Source: Mesorhizobium sp. J8 (GTDB lineage: Bacteria; Pseudomonadota; Alphaproteobacteria; Rhizobiales; Rhizobiaceae). Taken from it: a stretch of DNA of 64,000 bases. Location of the stretch: contig NZ_AP024109.1 of NCBI RefSeq assembly GCF_016591715.1, forward strand, positions 5,518,001 to 5,582,000, in the 5' to 3' direction. A program made the translations under genes and the position numbers. Below, in pieces: positions 49,782 to 59,770 of the stretch. The notes beneath the pieces are model-generated. The model saw only the letters and a list, made by a program, of their open reading frames with translations. It was not told the origin of the DNA and made no database searches. Numbering within the stretch: position 1 is the first letter of the stretch; every line of letters begins with the position of its first letter.

Positions 49782-50927
49782 ATGTCCCTGCCCGCAGCCA
49801 TATTCCGCAACGACGAGCGCGCGCGTCAGCTGGTGTTCGACCGGCCGCACGAGATCATTCTCGCGCGTACCGCGGAGGAGTTCGCGCCTGCGCTCGAAAG
49901 GGCCCAGGCCGCCGCCGACGCCGGCAAATGGCTGGCGGGCTATTTCTCCTACGAAGCCGGCTACCTGTTCGAGCCGAAGCTGGTGCCGCTCCTGCCCGAA
50001 GGCCGCCGCGCGCCGCTGATCTGTCTCGGCGTCTTCGATGCGCCTGTCGACCAGGCGGTGCCGCAAAGTGCAGTACCCGCCAGCAACGGCCCGATCTTCG
50101 ACGCCAGGGCAACATGGTCCGCCGAGAACTATGCCGGCCGCTTCGCGCGCCTTCACAACCACATCCGCAAGGGCGATTGCTACCAGGGCAACCTCACCTT
50201 CCCGGTCCAGGCGCAGTGGTCCGGCGACCCGCTCGCCGCCTTCGACGCGCTGACGGAGCGACAGCCGGTCAAATATGGCGCGCTGGTTTCGCTCGGCGAT
50301 CCGGTCGTCCTGTCGCGCTCGCCCGAATTGTTCTTCGAGATCGATGCCGAGGGCATGATCGAAACGCACCCGATGAAGGGCACCGCGCCACGCGGCACGA
50401 CCAGGGCCGAAGACGCGCGACTGAAGGCCTTCCTGCGCAACGACGAGAAGAATCAGGCCGAGAACCGGATGATCGTCGATCTCTTGCGCAACGACATCTC
50501 GCTGATCAGCGAGGTCGGCACGCTGGACGTGCCGGAACTGTTCCGCATCGAGACCTATCCGACCGTGCACCAGATGGTGAGCCGGGTGCGGGCGAAGCTG
50601 TTGCCTGGCATCGGCATCCGCCAGATCTTCGCCGCGCTCTTTCCTTGCGGCTCGATCACCGGCGCGCCGAAAATCCGTGCCATGGAAATCCTGCATGAGC
50701 TGGAAGACGCGCCGCGAGACATCTATTGCGGCGCCATCGGCTGGATCGCGCCCGGCGGCAGGATGCGTTTTTCGGTGGCGATCCGCACCATCTCGCTCTT
50801 CGCCGACGGCGAGGCGGTCTACAATGTCGGCGGCGGCGTCGTCTTCGATTCCACCGCCGAGGAGGAGTATCGGGAGTGTCTGTTGAAAGCGCGCTTCGCG
50901 ACGGGAACAGTGCCGGCTTCGAGCTGA
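49782..50927 (+). CDS. pabB: Aminodeoxychorismate synthase component I
   Basis: A 381-residue chorismate-binding enzyme. THPMKGTAPRGTTRAEDARL, QAENRMIVDLLRNDI and CGSITGAPKIRAMEI are the active-site motifs of the PabB/TrpE family; the Lys in the MKGT motif distinguishes PabB-type aminodeoxychorismate synthases from TrpE. It makes 4-amino-4-deoxychorismate for folate synthesis. It overlaps the next gene by 52 bases, so translation of the two is coupled. Confidence 0.9.
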   Translation: MSLPAAIFRNDERARQLVFDRPHEIILARTAEEFAPALERAQAAADAGKWLAGYFSYEAGYLFEPKLVPLLPEGRRAPLICLGVFDAPVDQAVPQSAVPASNGPIFDARATWSAENYAGRFARLHNHIRKGDCYQGNLTFPVQAQWSGDPLAAFDALTERQPVKYGALVSLGDPVVLSRSPELFFEIDAEGMIETHPMKGTAPRGTTRAEDARLKAFLRNDEKNQAENRMIVDLLRNDISLISEVGTLDVPELFRIETYPTVHQMVSRVRAKLLPGIGIRQIFAALFPCGSITGAPKIRAMEILHELEDAPRDIYCGAIGWIAPGGRMRFSVAIRTISLFADGEAVYNVGGGVVFDSTAEEEYRECLLKARFATGTVPASS

Positions 50928-51538
50928 TCGAGACCATGCGCTGGGAGCCTGGTTCCGGCTTCCTGCGCTTCGAGCGCCACCTGGCGAGGCTTTATGCGTC
51001 CGCCGCCGAGCTCGGCTTCACCTGCGATCCCGGACGGATCGGCGAGGTGCTTTCCAACACTGTCGGCGGACACGGCTTTGCCTTGCGCGTGCGCCTTGCC
51101 TTGCAGCGCAACGGCGAAGCGACGGCCGCCGCTCAAGCCTATGAACCGCTGCCTGCCGACAAGGTCTGGCGGCTGCAGCTGGCGCGCATCCGTCTCGATT
51201 CCGCCAATACGCTTCTGCGCCACAAGACAAGCCTGCGCCAGGTCTACACGCAGGCGCGCGCCGAATATCTCGCGACCCGCGCCGATGAGGTGCTTTTGGC
51301 CAACGAGCGCGGCGAGCTCTGCGAGGGCACGATCACCAATCTCTTCGCCGATTTCGGCGACGGTCCGCTCGCCACGCCCCGCCTCGACTGCGGCCTTTTG
51401 CCTGGAATATTGCGCGGCGAGCTTCTGGACGAAGGCCGCGCCGTGGAAGCGATCTACAGCTTCGACGATCTGAAAGCGGCGAAGGCGATCTTCGTCGGAA
51501 ACTCGCTGCGCGGGCTGATTCCGGCGCGGCTTGGCTGA
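50876..51538 (+). CDS. pabC: Class IV aminotransferase, aminodeoxychorismate lyase-like
   Basis: A 220-residue fold IV PLP enzyme. PLP lysine in RHKTSLRQVY (about residue 116), the conserved EVLLANERGELCEGTITNLF segment, and the DCGLLPGILR motif. It probably converts the PabB product to 4-aminobenzoate. No ATG fits: GTG 50876, with GGAGGAG upstream inside pabB, gives MSVESALRDG and normal length. Adjacent or fused pabB-pabC pairs are common in alphaproteobacteria. Confidence 0.85.
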   Translation: MSVESALRDGNSAGFELIETMRWEPGSGFLRFERHLARLYASAAELGFTCDPGRIGEVLSNTVGGHGFALRVRLALQRNGEATAAAQAYEPLPADKVWRLQLARIRLDSANTLLRHKTSLRQVYTQARAEYLATRADEVLLANERGELCEGTITNLFADFGDGPLATPRLDCGLLPGILRGELLDEGRAVEAIYSFDDLKAAKAIFVGNSLRGLIPARLG

Positions 51539-51577
51539 CCACGCTGGAGACATAGACTGGATAGCACCCAAACAGGC

Positions 51578-52507
51578 ATGACCATTCGCCAGCCGACGCA
51601 CACGCCCTATGACGGGTCCTCCAAACTCTTCACCATCGGGCTGAAGCCGCTCGACTTCAACCGCTGGATCGAGGTCGATGAGTTCCTTTTGCCGCATCTG
51701 GCCGAAAAGCAACGGCTTTACGCGGAAATCCCGGAAAAGGTTTTTGTCGAGGAAGACGGCACAAGCGACGCTCAGCGCGAAGTGCTGGACCTGCTCGTCG
51801 CGCATCTTGAAGCCGCGCATCCCGGCACGCACCGCCGCGGCGATGCCGAGCCGATCGGTTTCGAGGGAACGATCGACAGGCTGCCCCCTGCCCTGCGCCA
51901 GGCGCCGCTGGCAAAGGCTTCGCTGCTCGTCCAGGAAGACCTGATCCTGATGCGTCGCGACGAGCGCGGCTGGCGGCTCGCCGCCGGCTCGCTCTGCTTC
52001 CCTTCGTCCTGGTCGTTGCAGGAAAAATTCGGCAAGCCGCTGCAGGAGATCCACCAGCCGGTGCCTGGATTCGGACCCGGCACGCGGCCGGCCGAGCTCA
52101 TCAACCGCATGTTCGACGGCCTGCAGGGCCAGGCGGTCGAGCGCTTCAACTGGTCGATCCAGGCGGGCGATGCGCTCTATCATCCGCTTTCCAACGTCGA
52201 GCGCATCGACCGCGCCACGAACCGCCCGAGCCGCTTCCCCGACGGCGACGTCAAAGCCCATGCCTTCATCCGCGTCGAACGCCAGACGTTGCGCAAGCTG
52301 CCCGCTTCGCGCGACATCCTCTTCACCATCCGCATCCATCTCGATCCGCTCAAGCTGCTCATGCGCCATCCGGACCGGGCAGCGCTGGCCGCCTCCTTCG
52401 CGGAGCAGCTCCTCGCCCTCGACCAGCAGCAACTCGACTACAAGGGCCTGACCGCCGACCGCGACCGGCTGGTCGAATTCCTCGGCGGCATGGCCAACAC
52501 GCCTTAA
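51578..52507 (+). CDS. HODM-like (DUF3445) heme-dependent N-demethylase family protein
   Basis: A 309-residue protein of the DUF3445 family, whose founding member is the alpha subunit of heme-dependent oxidative N-demethylase (dimethylamine). Family segments are RWIEVDEFLLPHLAEKQRLY, CFPSSWSLQEKFGKPLQEIHQPVPGF and VERQTLRKLPASRDILFTIR. It is present without the other HODM subunits, so its substrate is uncertain. It begins 39 bp after pabC and may be the last gene of that unit. Confidence 0.8.
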   Translation: MTIRQPTHTPYDGSSKLFTIGLKPLDFNRWIEVDEFLLPHLAEKQRLYAEIPEKVFVEEDGTSDAQREVLDLLVAHLEAAHPGTHRRGDAEPIGFEGTIDRLPPALRQAPLAKASLLVQEDLILMRRDERGWRLAAGSLCFPSSWSLQEKFGKPLQEIHQPVPGFGPGTRPAELINRMFDGLQGQAVERFNWSIQAGDALYHPLSNVERIDRATNRPSRFPDGDVKAHAFIRVERQTLRKLPASRDILFTIRIHLDPLKLLMRHPDRAALAASFAEQLLALDQQQLDYKGLTADRDRLVEFLGGMANTP

Positions 52508-52638
52508 CCAAGGCGCCAGGCTGGCTAGCCGGCGATTGGCGCTTTTCGCTGGTTTATGACAATGATCTGTGGTGTAGCGCTTGGCCGTCGGGCGAAAGGC
52601 GCCCGGTTTTGCGCGTGTTTGAAGGAGTGTGCGAAAAA

Positions 52639-54084
52639 ATGGCGAATGAAAACTGGCCCGTTTACGGTGAAATCACCGGTCCTGTCGTGATGATCGGCTT
52701 CGGCTCGATCGGGCGGGGAACGCTGCCGCTGATCGAGCGCCATTTCAAGTTCGACAAATCGCGCATGGTGGTCATCGACCCGCGCGATACCGATCGCAAG
52801 CTGCTCGACGAGCGCGGCATCACCTTCATGCAGGATGCGGTGACCGAGAAGAATTACAAGAAGCTGCTCACGCCGCTCCTGACCAATGGCGGCGGCCAGG
52901 GCTTTTGCGTCAACCTGTCGGTCGACACCGGCTCGGTGGACCTGATGAGACTGTGCCGCAAGCTCGGCGTGCTTTACATCGACACGGTCGTCGAGCCGTG
53001 GCTCGGCTTCTATTTCAACGCCGAGGCCGACAATGCCAGCCGCACCAACTACGCGCTGCGCGAGGCGCTGATCAAGGAAAAGCACGACAAGCCGGGCGGC
53101 CCGACGGCTGTCTCCACCTGCGGCGCCAACCCCGGCATGGTCTCGTGGTTCGTCAAGAAGGCGCTGGTCAACCTCGCCACCGATCTCGGGCTCGAGTTTT
53201 CCGAGCCCGCCCAAGAAGACCGCGAAGCCTGGGCCAGGTTGATGAAAAAGGCCGGCGTCAAGGGTATCCATATCGCCGAGCGCGACACCCAGCGCACGAA
53301 GAAGCCGAAGCCGATGGACGTGTTCTGGAACACCTGGTCGGTCGAAGGCTTCATCTCGGAAGGGCTGCAGCCGGCCGAGCTCGGCTGGGGCACGCATGAA
53401 AACTGGATGCCGAAGAACGGCAAGAAACACAAGCACGGCTCCAAGGCGGCAATCTATCTGGAGCAGCCCGGCGCCAACACGCGCGTGCGCAGCTGGTGCC
53501 CGACGCCGGGCGCGCAATACGGCCTCCTGGTGACGCACAACGAGTCGATCTCGATCGCCGACTTCTTCACCGTGCGCTCGAAGAAGGGCAAGGTCCAGTA
53601 CCGCCCGACCTGCCACTACGCCTATCACCCCTGCAACGACGCCATGCTGTCGCTCGACGAGATGTTCGGCGCCGCCGGCAAGCCACAGCCGGTCCACCAT
53701 GTGCTCGACGAGAACGAGCTGGTCGACGGCGTCGACGAACTCGGCGTGCTGCTCTACGGTCACGACAAGAACGCCTACTGGTACGGCTCGCAGCTGTCGC
53801 TGGCCGAGGCGCGCAAGCTCGCCCCCTACCAGAACGCGACCGGCCTGCAGGTGACCTCGGCGGTGCTCGCCGGCATGGTCTGGGCGCTGGAGAACCCGAC
53901 CGCCGGCATCGTCGAGGCCGACGAGATGGACTACCGGCGCTGCCTCGAAGTGCAGTCGCCCTATCTCGGGCCGGTCAGGGGCTACTACACCGACTGGACG
54001 CCGCTGGATAACCGGCCGGGCCTCTTCCCCGAGGACCTGGACAAGGACGATCCGTGGCAGTTCCGCAACATTCTGGTGCGATAG
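52639..54084 (+). CDS. hss: Homospermidine synthase
   Basis: A 481-residue enzyme of normal length. A Rossmann start VVMIGFGSIGRGTLPLIERH (about residues 16-35) and VVIDPRDTDRKLLDERG are typical; CGANPGMVSWFVKKAL and the C-terminal TPLDNRPGLF segment belong to bacterial Hss. It makes homospermidine from two putrescines by an NAD-dependent reaction. ATG 52639 is preceded by GAAGGAG at 11 bases. Its substrate would come from the ornithine decarboxylase at 26589-27722. Confidence 0.94.
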   Translation: MANENWPVYGEITGPVVMIGFGSIGRGTLPLIERHFKFDKSRMVVIDPRDTDRKLLDERGITFMQDAVTEKNYKKLLTPLLTNGGGQGFCVNLSVDTGSVDLMRLCRKLGVLYIDTVVEPWLGFYFNAEADNASRTNYALREALIKEKHDKPGGPTAVSTCGANPGMVSWFVKKALVNLATDLGLEFSEPAQEDREAWARLMKKAGVKGIHIAERDTQRTKKPKPMDVFWNTWSVEGFISEGLQPAELGWGTHENWMPKNGKKHKHGSKAAIYLEQPGANTRVRSWCPTPGAQYGLLVTHNESISIADFFTVRSKKGKVQYRPTCHYAYHPCNDAMLSLDEMFGAAGKPQPVHHVLDENELVDGVDELGVLLYGHDKNAYWYGSQLSLAEARKLAPYQNATGLQVTSAVLAGMVWALENPTAGIVEADEMDYRRCLEVQSPYLGPVRGYYTDWTPLDNRPGLFPEDLDKDDPWQFRNILVR

Positions 54085-54170
54085 CAGTCTGTCTGACCGG
54101 CCTCACCGCCTTGCAATCGCCCGGAAATCGGGCGATTGAAGGATGCGGACTGAGGAGAGGATTTTCGAAA

Positions 54171-54545
54171 ATGACCATTGCGCGCAAACTGCTTTCGGCA
54201 GGCGCCGCGGCAAGCCTGCTGGCTGCGGCCGCCTGCACCACCACCGGACCGTCGGAGCCACTGCCCGCCGCCGCACCCAAAGGCGTCGAGGGCAACTGGA
54301 TCGACGCCAAGGGTACCGGCCTTTCGACCTTCGCGGGTGGCAAGTTCACCACCGTCGCCACCGACACCGGCCAGAAGCTTTCGGAAGGCAGCTACACCAT
54401 GACCGGGGCGACCTCGGTCGAGATCCACGGCACCTCGCTGATCCGCCAGACGCCGGTCAGCTTCAACTGCCTGATGGTCTCCACCAGCCAGCTCAACTGC
54501 ACCAGCGCCAGCGGCCAGAACTTCGTGCTGACGCGCCGGGCCTGA
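54171..54545 (+). CDS. Omp10-like outer-membrane lipoprotein
   Basis: A 124-residue lipoprotein. The lipobox LLAAAAC (Cys22) closes a signal peptide; the body (GVEGNWIDAKGTGLSTFAGGKF ... SFNCLMVSTSQLNCTSASGQNF) aligns by eye with Brucella Omp10, including the paired Cys. It should be anchored in the outer membrane. ATG 54171 is clear, with GAGGAGAGG upstream. It follows hss by 86 bp and has its own terminator. Confidence 0.82.
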   Translation: MTIARKLLSAGAAASLLAAAACTTTGPSEPLPAAAPKGVEGNWIDAKGTGLSTFAGGKFTTVATDTGQKLSEGSYTMTGATSVEIHGTSLIRQTPVSFNCLMVSTSQLNCTSASGQNFVLTRRA

Positions 54546-54571
54546 GGCAGGCGAATGCCTCGCTAACAGGG

Positions 54572-54600
54572 GGACGGCGGCGCGAGCCGCCGTCCTTTTT
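54572..54600 (+). terminator. Rho-independent terminator after the Omp10-like gene
   Basis: 10-bp stem GGACGGCGGC/GCCGCCGTCC with GCGA loop (54572-54595) followed by TTTTT. Confidence 0.88.
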
Positions 54601-54735
54601 ATGCCGGCAAACATCTCCCTGATTTCTACTTGCATCGGCTGGAACCCGATGTGAACATGATCCGAGGCTGACTGTTATTTTCCAGTCAAGCGAGGGCGTT
54701 AAGCACGTCCCAGTCAGCTCATCGGGGAGACGAAA

Positions 54736-56835
54736 ATGAAGAAGATTGCCGCGATCCTAGCCCTGTCTGCCTCGGCGCTCGGCCTGTCAGCAGGCATGTC
54801 TTTTGCCGACTACACGCTGAACATCCTGCATTTCAACGATTGGCACAGCCGCATCGAAGGCAACAACAAATACGAATCGACCTGTTCGGCCGACGAGGAG
54901 ACCAAAGGCGAATGCATCGGCGGCGCCGGACGGCTGATCACGGCAATCGCCGAGGAGCGCAAGAAGCTCGAAGGCCAGAATGTGCTGCTGCTCAATGCCG
55001 GTGACAGCTTCCAGGGATCGCTGTTCTACACCACCTACAAGGGTGCGGTGGAAGAGGAATTCCTCAATCAGATCAAGCCTGACGCGGTGACGCTCGGCAA
55101 TCATGAGTTCGACGACGGCGAGACCGCGCTGGTGCCTTTTCTCGACAAGGCGAAGTTCCCGGTCGTCAGCGCCAATGTCGTGCCCAACGACAAGTCCGGC
55201 GCCAAGGATAAGATCAAGCCTTCGATCGTCGTCGAGGTCGGCGGTCAGAAGATCGGCATCGTCGGCGCCGTCACCAACGACACGCCGGAACTCGCCTCGC
55301 CCGGTCCGAACATCGCCATCACGGACGACGTCAAGGCGATCACCGCCGAGGTCGAGAAGTTGAAGGCGCAGGGCATCAACAAGATCATCGCGGTCACTCA
55401 CATCGGCTACCGGCGCGAGCGCGACGTCATCGCCAAGATCCCGGGCATCGACGTGGTGGTCGGCGGCCACAGCCACACGCTCCTGTCGAACACCGACCCG
55501 AAGGCCGAGGGACCGTACCCGACGATGGTCGACAACCCGGACGGCTACAAGGTGCCCGTCGTGCAGGCGGCGTCCTATTCGAAATATCTCGGTGAGTTCA
55601 AGGTCGTGTTCGACGACAACGGCAACGTCAAGGAAGCCAGCGGCGCCCCGATCTATCTCGACAAGTCGATCGCGCCCGATCCCGCTGTCCTTGCCCGCAT
55701 CAAGGAACTCGGCGCGCCGATCGAGGCGCTGAAGAACAAGGAGGTGGCCGAGACCACCAAGGCGATCGACGGCAGCCGCGAGAATTGCCGCGCGCGCGAA
55801 TGCGAAATGGGCAACCTCGTCTCCGACGCCATCCTCGATCGCACCAAGGGCCAGGGCGTCGAGATCGCCATCTCGAACGGCGGCGGCCTGCGCGCCTCGA
55901 TCGACCAGGGTACAGTGACCATGGGCGAGGTGCTGACTGTGCTGCCGTTCCAGAACACGCTGGCCACCTTCAAGATTTCGGGCAAGGACCTTGTCGCGGG
56001 CCTCGAAAGCGGTCTCAGCCAGGTTGAGGACGGCGCCGGCCGCTTCCCGCAGGTGGCGGGCCTCAAATATTCCTTCGACAAGTCGGTCGCGCCCAATGCC
56101 GGCCGCGTCAAATCGGTCGAAGTGATGGAGAACGGCGCCTGGACGCCGATCAAACCCGACAAGCAGTATCTGGTGGCCACCAACAACTATGTCCGCCAGG
56201 GCGGCGACGGCTACAAGGTGTTCGCCGAGAAGGCCACGGACGCCTATGACTACGGCCCAGGCCTCGAGCAGGTGGTGGCCGATTATCTTGGCGCGCATCG
56301 GCCCTACACGCCGAAGCTCGACGGCCGCATCACCGAGATCGCGGCAACGACGGCGGCGGCCGAGCCGGCCAAACCCGCCGAACCGGCAAAGCCTGCCGAA
56401 ACCGTTCCCGCCGCCACCCAGGCGCCTGCGGCCGAGGCCGCAAAGCCGGCCGAGGCTGCGCCGGCAAGCGGCGAACCGGCGATGCCGGCTTTGCCTTCCG
56501 GTTCCAGCGACATTGCCGGCACGCCGCCGGCCGTTTCGGCTGAGAGCACCCCGGCCGCGCCCACCGAGACCGCGAAGCCGGCTGCGGAGCCGGCAAAGCC
56601 TGCCGAGGCTGCCCCCGCAACCCCTGCTCCCGCCGCCGAACCGGGCAAGGCCGCCGAAGCGAAGCCGACCGAGGCCAGCCACACCGTCGCCGCCGGCGAT
56701 ACCTATTGGGACCTCGCCAAGAAAGCCTATGGCGACGCCACCAAGTGGAAGCTCATCTCCGAAGCCAACAGGGACTTCAAGCCGCGCCGCCTGCCGCTCG
56801 GCGCGACGCTGACCATTCCGCCCGCCGCGAAGTAA
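54736..56835 (+). CDS. 5'-nucleotidase/UDP-sugar hydrolase family protein with C-terminal LysM domain
   Basis: A 699-residue exported protein. Signal peptide residues 1-24 (ALSASALGLSAGMSFA). The metallophosphatase domain follows, with ILHFNDWHSRIE, NAGDSFQGS, GNHEFDDG and GGHSHTLL as metal and active-site motifs, then the 5'-nucleotidase C domain (NGGGLRASIDQGTVTMGEV; NNYVRQGGDGY). About 115 residues of Ala/Pro/Glu repeats lead to a C-terminal LysM (SHTVAAGDTYWDLAKKAYGD). The enzyme would hydrolyse nucleotides in the periplasm while LysM holds peptidoglycan. Confidence 0.88.
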   Translation: MKKIAAILALSASALGLSAGMSFADYTLNILHFNDWHSRIEGNNKYESTCSADEETKGECIGGAGRLITAIAEERKKLEGQNVLLLNAGDSFQGSLFYTTYKGAVEEEFLNQIKPDAVTLGNHEFDDGETALVPFLDKAKFPVVSANVVPNDKSGAKDKIKPSIVVEVGGQKIGIVGAVTNDTPELASPGPNIAITDDVKAITAEVEKLKAQGINKIIAVTHIGYRRERDVIAKIPGIDVVVGGHSHTLLSNTDPKAEGPYPTMVDNPDGYKVPVVQAASYSKYLGEFKVVFDDNGNVKEASGAPIYLDKSIAPDPAVLARIKELGAPIEALKNKEVAETTKAIDGSRENCRARECEMGNLVSDAILDRTKGQGVEIAISNGGGLRASIDQGTVTMGEVLTVLPFQNTLATFKISGKDLVAGLESGLSQVEDGAGRFPQVAGLKYSFDKSVAPNAGRVKSVEVMENGAWTPIKPDKQYLVATNNYVRQGGDGYKVFAEKATDAYDYGPGLEQVVADYLGAHRPYTPKLDGRITEIAATTAAAEPAKPAEPAKPAETVPAATQAPAAEAAKPAEAAPASGEPAMPALPSGSSDIAGTPPAVSAESTPAAPTETAKPAAEPAKPAEAAPATPAPAAEPGKAAEAKPTEASHTVAAGDTYWDLAKKAYGDATKWKLISEANRDFKPRRLPLGATLTIPPAAK

Positions 56836-56855
56836 GCGGCCACCGGAATTCACGG

Positions 56856-56887
56856 CACCCGCCCGGAAACGGGCGGGTGTTCCTTTT
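56856..56887 (+). terminator. Rho-independent terminator after the nucleotidase gene
   Basis: 10-bp stem CACCCGCCCG/CGGGCGGGTG with GAAA loop (56856-56879), then TTCCTTTT. Confidence 0.88.
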
Positions 56888-56976
56888 CCTGGCCCAAACA
56901 CGATAAGGTGCGGCCAGACGCGGCATTGAAAACCGGCAGGGCATCGCTAGTTTCGCGGCGCTACCGGAGACCGTTG

Positions 56977-58041
56977 ATGACGCTTGCCAGCCCCACCGAT
57001 GTCAAGACCGCGAGGACCGCTGGGCTGCTGCCTGCCGGCCACCCTGCGGTGAAACACGGCAAGGTCGGCGTCATGCTGATCAACCTCGGCACACCCGATG
57101 GAATCGAATTTGCGCCGATGTGGCGCTATCTCAGGGAATTCCTCTCCGACCCGCGCGTCATCGAGCTCAACAAGGCGATCTGGTATCCGATCCTTTACGG
57201 CCTGGTCCTGACCACCCGGCCGAAAAAGTCCGGCGCCAACTATGCCAGGATCTGGAACAGGGAAAAGAACGAGTCGCCACTGCGCACGTTCACCCGCGCT
57301 CAAAGCGAGAAGCTGGCCGCCGCGCTCGCCGACCTGCCCGACGTGGTGGTCGACTGGGCCATGCGCTACGGCAATCCTTCGACGGCAAGCGTCGCGCAAA
57401 AACTCGTCGACCAGGGCTGCGACCGCATTTTGTCATTCCCGCTCTATCCGCAATATTCAGCCACAACGACGGCAACCGCCAACGACCAGTTATTCCGCGC
57501 GCTGATGAAGATCAGAAACGCGCCGGCGATCCGGAGCGTGCCGCCCTACTACGACGAGCCGATCTATATCGACGCGCTCGCTCACTCGATCGAGCGGCAC
57601 CTTGGGACGTTGGACTTCAAGCCGGAGGTGGTTGTCGCGTCCTATCACGGCATCCCGAAGCCTTATTTCGAGAAGGGCGACCCCTACCATTGCCATTGCC
57701 TCAAGACGACGCGGCTGCTGCGGGAAAGGCTCGGCTGGGACGAGAAGAAGCTCATCACCACCTTCCAGTCGCGTTTTGGCGCGCAGGAATGGCTGCAACC
57801 CTATACCGACGTCACGGTCGAGAAACTGGCCAAGGACGGCGTGAAATCCATCGCCGTCGTCAATCCGGGCTTTTCCGTCGACTGCATCGAGACGCTGGAC
57901 GAGATCGGCCGCGAGGCGGCCGAAACCTTCCATCACGCCGGCGGCAAGAACTTCGCCCATATTCCCTGTCTCAACGACAGCGCCGAGGGCATGGCGGTCA
58001 TCGAAGCGCTGGTCCGGCGCGAGCTTTCGGGCTGGGTGTGA
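56977..58041 (+). CDS. hemH: Ferrochelatase
   Basis: A 354-residue protein. Start of the domain KVGVMLINLGTPDG, the catalytic His in VVASYHGIPKPYFEKGDPY, the CHCLKTTRLLRERLG segment with Cys-His-Cys, and VNPGFSVDCIETLDEIGREA are ferrochelatase signatures. It inserts Fe(II) into protoporphyrin IX, the last step of heme synthesis. ATG 56977 has CCGGAGA at about 9 bases; a frame from 56908 adds a basic, unconserved extension. Confidence 0.93.
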   Translation: MTLASPTDVKTARTAGLLPAGHPAVKHGKVGVMLINLGTPDGIEFAPMWRYLREFLSDPRVIELNKAIWYPILYGLVLTTRPKKSGANYARIWNREKNESPLRTFTRAQSEKLAAALADLPDVVVDWAMRYGNPSTASVAQKLVDQGCDRILSFPLYPQYSATTTATANDQLFRALMKIRNAPAIRSVPPYYDEPIYIDALAHSIERHLGTLDFKPEVVVASYHGIPKPYFEKGDPYHCHCLKTTRLLRERLGWDEKKLITTFQSRFGAQEWLQPYTDVTVEKLAKDGVKSIAVVNPGFSVDCIETLDEIGREAAETFHHAGGKNFAHIPCLNDSAEGMAVIEALVRRELSGWV

Positions 58042-58177
58042 CCGGCTTCACCGACAGGCTTTGAAGCTGCTGCGCAAAAGCCTTCGCTAACCAATGTTCC
58101 TGATCACCCGATTGTAACATTGCGGAAACATACTTAAGTGATTCCGTGAGGTCGCCGCCTTTTGAGGGAGAAACGAA

Positions 58178-59128
<951 letters not shown>

Positions 59129-59151
59129 TGTGATCCCTTAGGAGACCGTCA

Positions 59152-59616
59152 ATGATCGACAGCATCGTTTCGGAGCTCGGACCGTGGAACTGGATGGTTC
59201 TCGGCATCCTGCTCCTGGTGATGGAAGTCGTGGCGCCAGGCGTGTTCATGCTGTGGATCGGCATCGCGGCGCTGATCGTCGGCGCGGTGTCGCTGGCGAT
59301 CTGGGACGCGGCGTTCTGGACCTGGCAGGTCCAGGTGTTGGCCTTCCTCGTGCTGGCCGTCGTCTCGGCCTATGTCGGCCGGCAGATCGCGGTCAGCCGT
59401 CAGGGCAGCGTCGACCAGCCGTTGCTCAACCGCCGCGGCGCGCAGATGATCGGCCGCACGGCGACCCTGGCCGAGCCGATTAAGAACGGCCGTGGCCGCA
59501 TCCGGCTCGGCGACACCTTGTGGCGGGTCTCAGGTCCAGACCTGCCGGTCGGCACGCAGGTGCGCGTGACCGGCGCGGCGGATACCGATCTGGAACTGAC
59601 CGTCGAGGCGATTTGA
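59152..59616 (+). CDS. NfeD-family membrane protein
   Basis: A 154-residue protein with two to three membrane helices (WMVLGILLLVMEVVAPGVFMLWIG; VQVLAFLVLAVVSAYVG) and a C-terminal OB-like NfeD domain (NRRGAQMIGRTATLAEPIKNGRGRIRLGDTLWRVSG). NfeD proteins cap or regulate SPFH proteins. SD TTAGGAG precedes ATG 59152. Same operon as the SPFH gene. Confidence 0.9.
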   Translation: MIDSIVSELGPWNWMVLGILLLVMEVVAPGVFMLWIGIAALIVGAVSLAIWDAAFWTWQVQVLAFLVLAVVSAYVGRQIAVSRQGSVDQPLLNRRGAQMIGRTATLAEPIKNGRGRIRLGDTLWRVSGPDLPVGTQVRVTGAADTDLELTVEAI

Positions 59617-59666
59617 TCCGAGCGTCCAAGGATGCGTTAAGACTCGGATCCGGCCGGATCGAAAAT

Positions 59667-59734
59667 GGCGGTTTCCGAGAACCGGAGCGGAGCGTACTTT
59701 TCGTACGTGAGCACCGGAAGCGCAGGAAGCCGCC
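59667..59734. repeat. Rhizobial palindromic repeat (GTACTTTTCGTAC type)
   Basis: Outer arms GGCGGTTTCC (59667-59676) and GGAAGCCGCC (59725-59734) and a central CGTAC-TTTTC-GTACG hairpin. Elements with this core are widespread between rhizobial genes. It lies between the convergent nfeD and kdsD genes and may serve as their terminator. Confidence 0.75.
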
Positions 59735-59770
59735 TTTTGCAGGCGGGCCTCACCTGAATATGGATGCATC

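Noticed and set aside
54787..56901. Minus-strand frame of 704 codons opposite the nucleotidase gene
   Set aside because: The nucleotidase-LysM protein has all active-site motifs; the antisense translation is an Arg/Gly-rich shadow.
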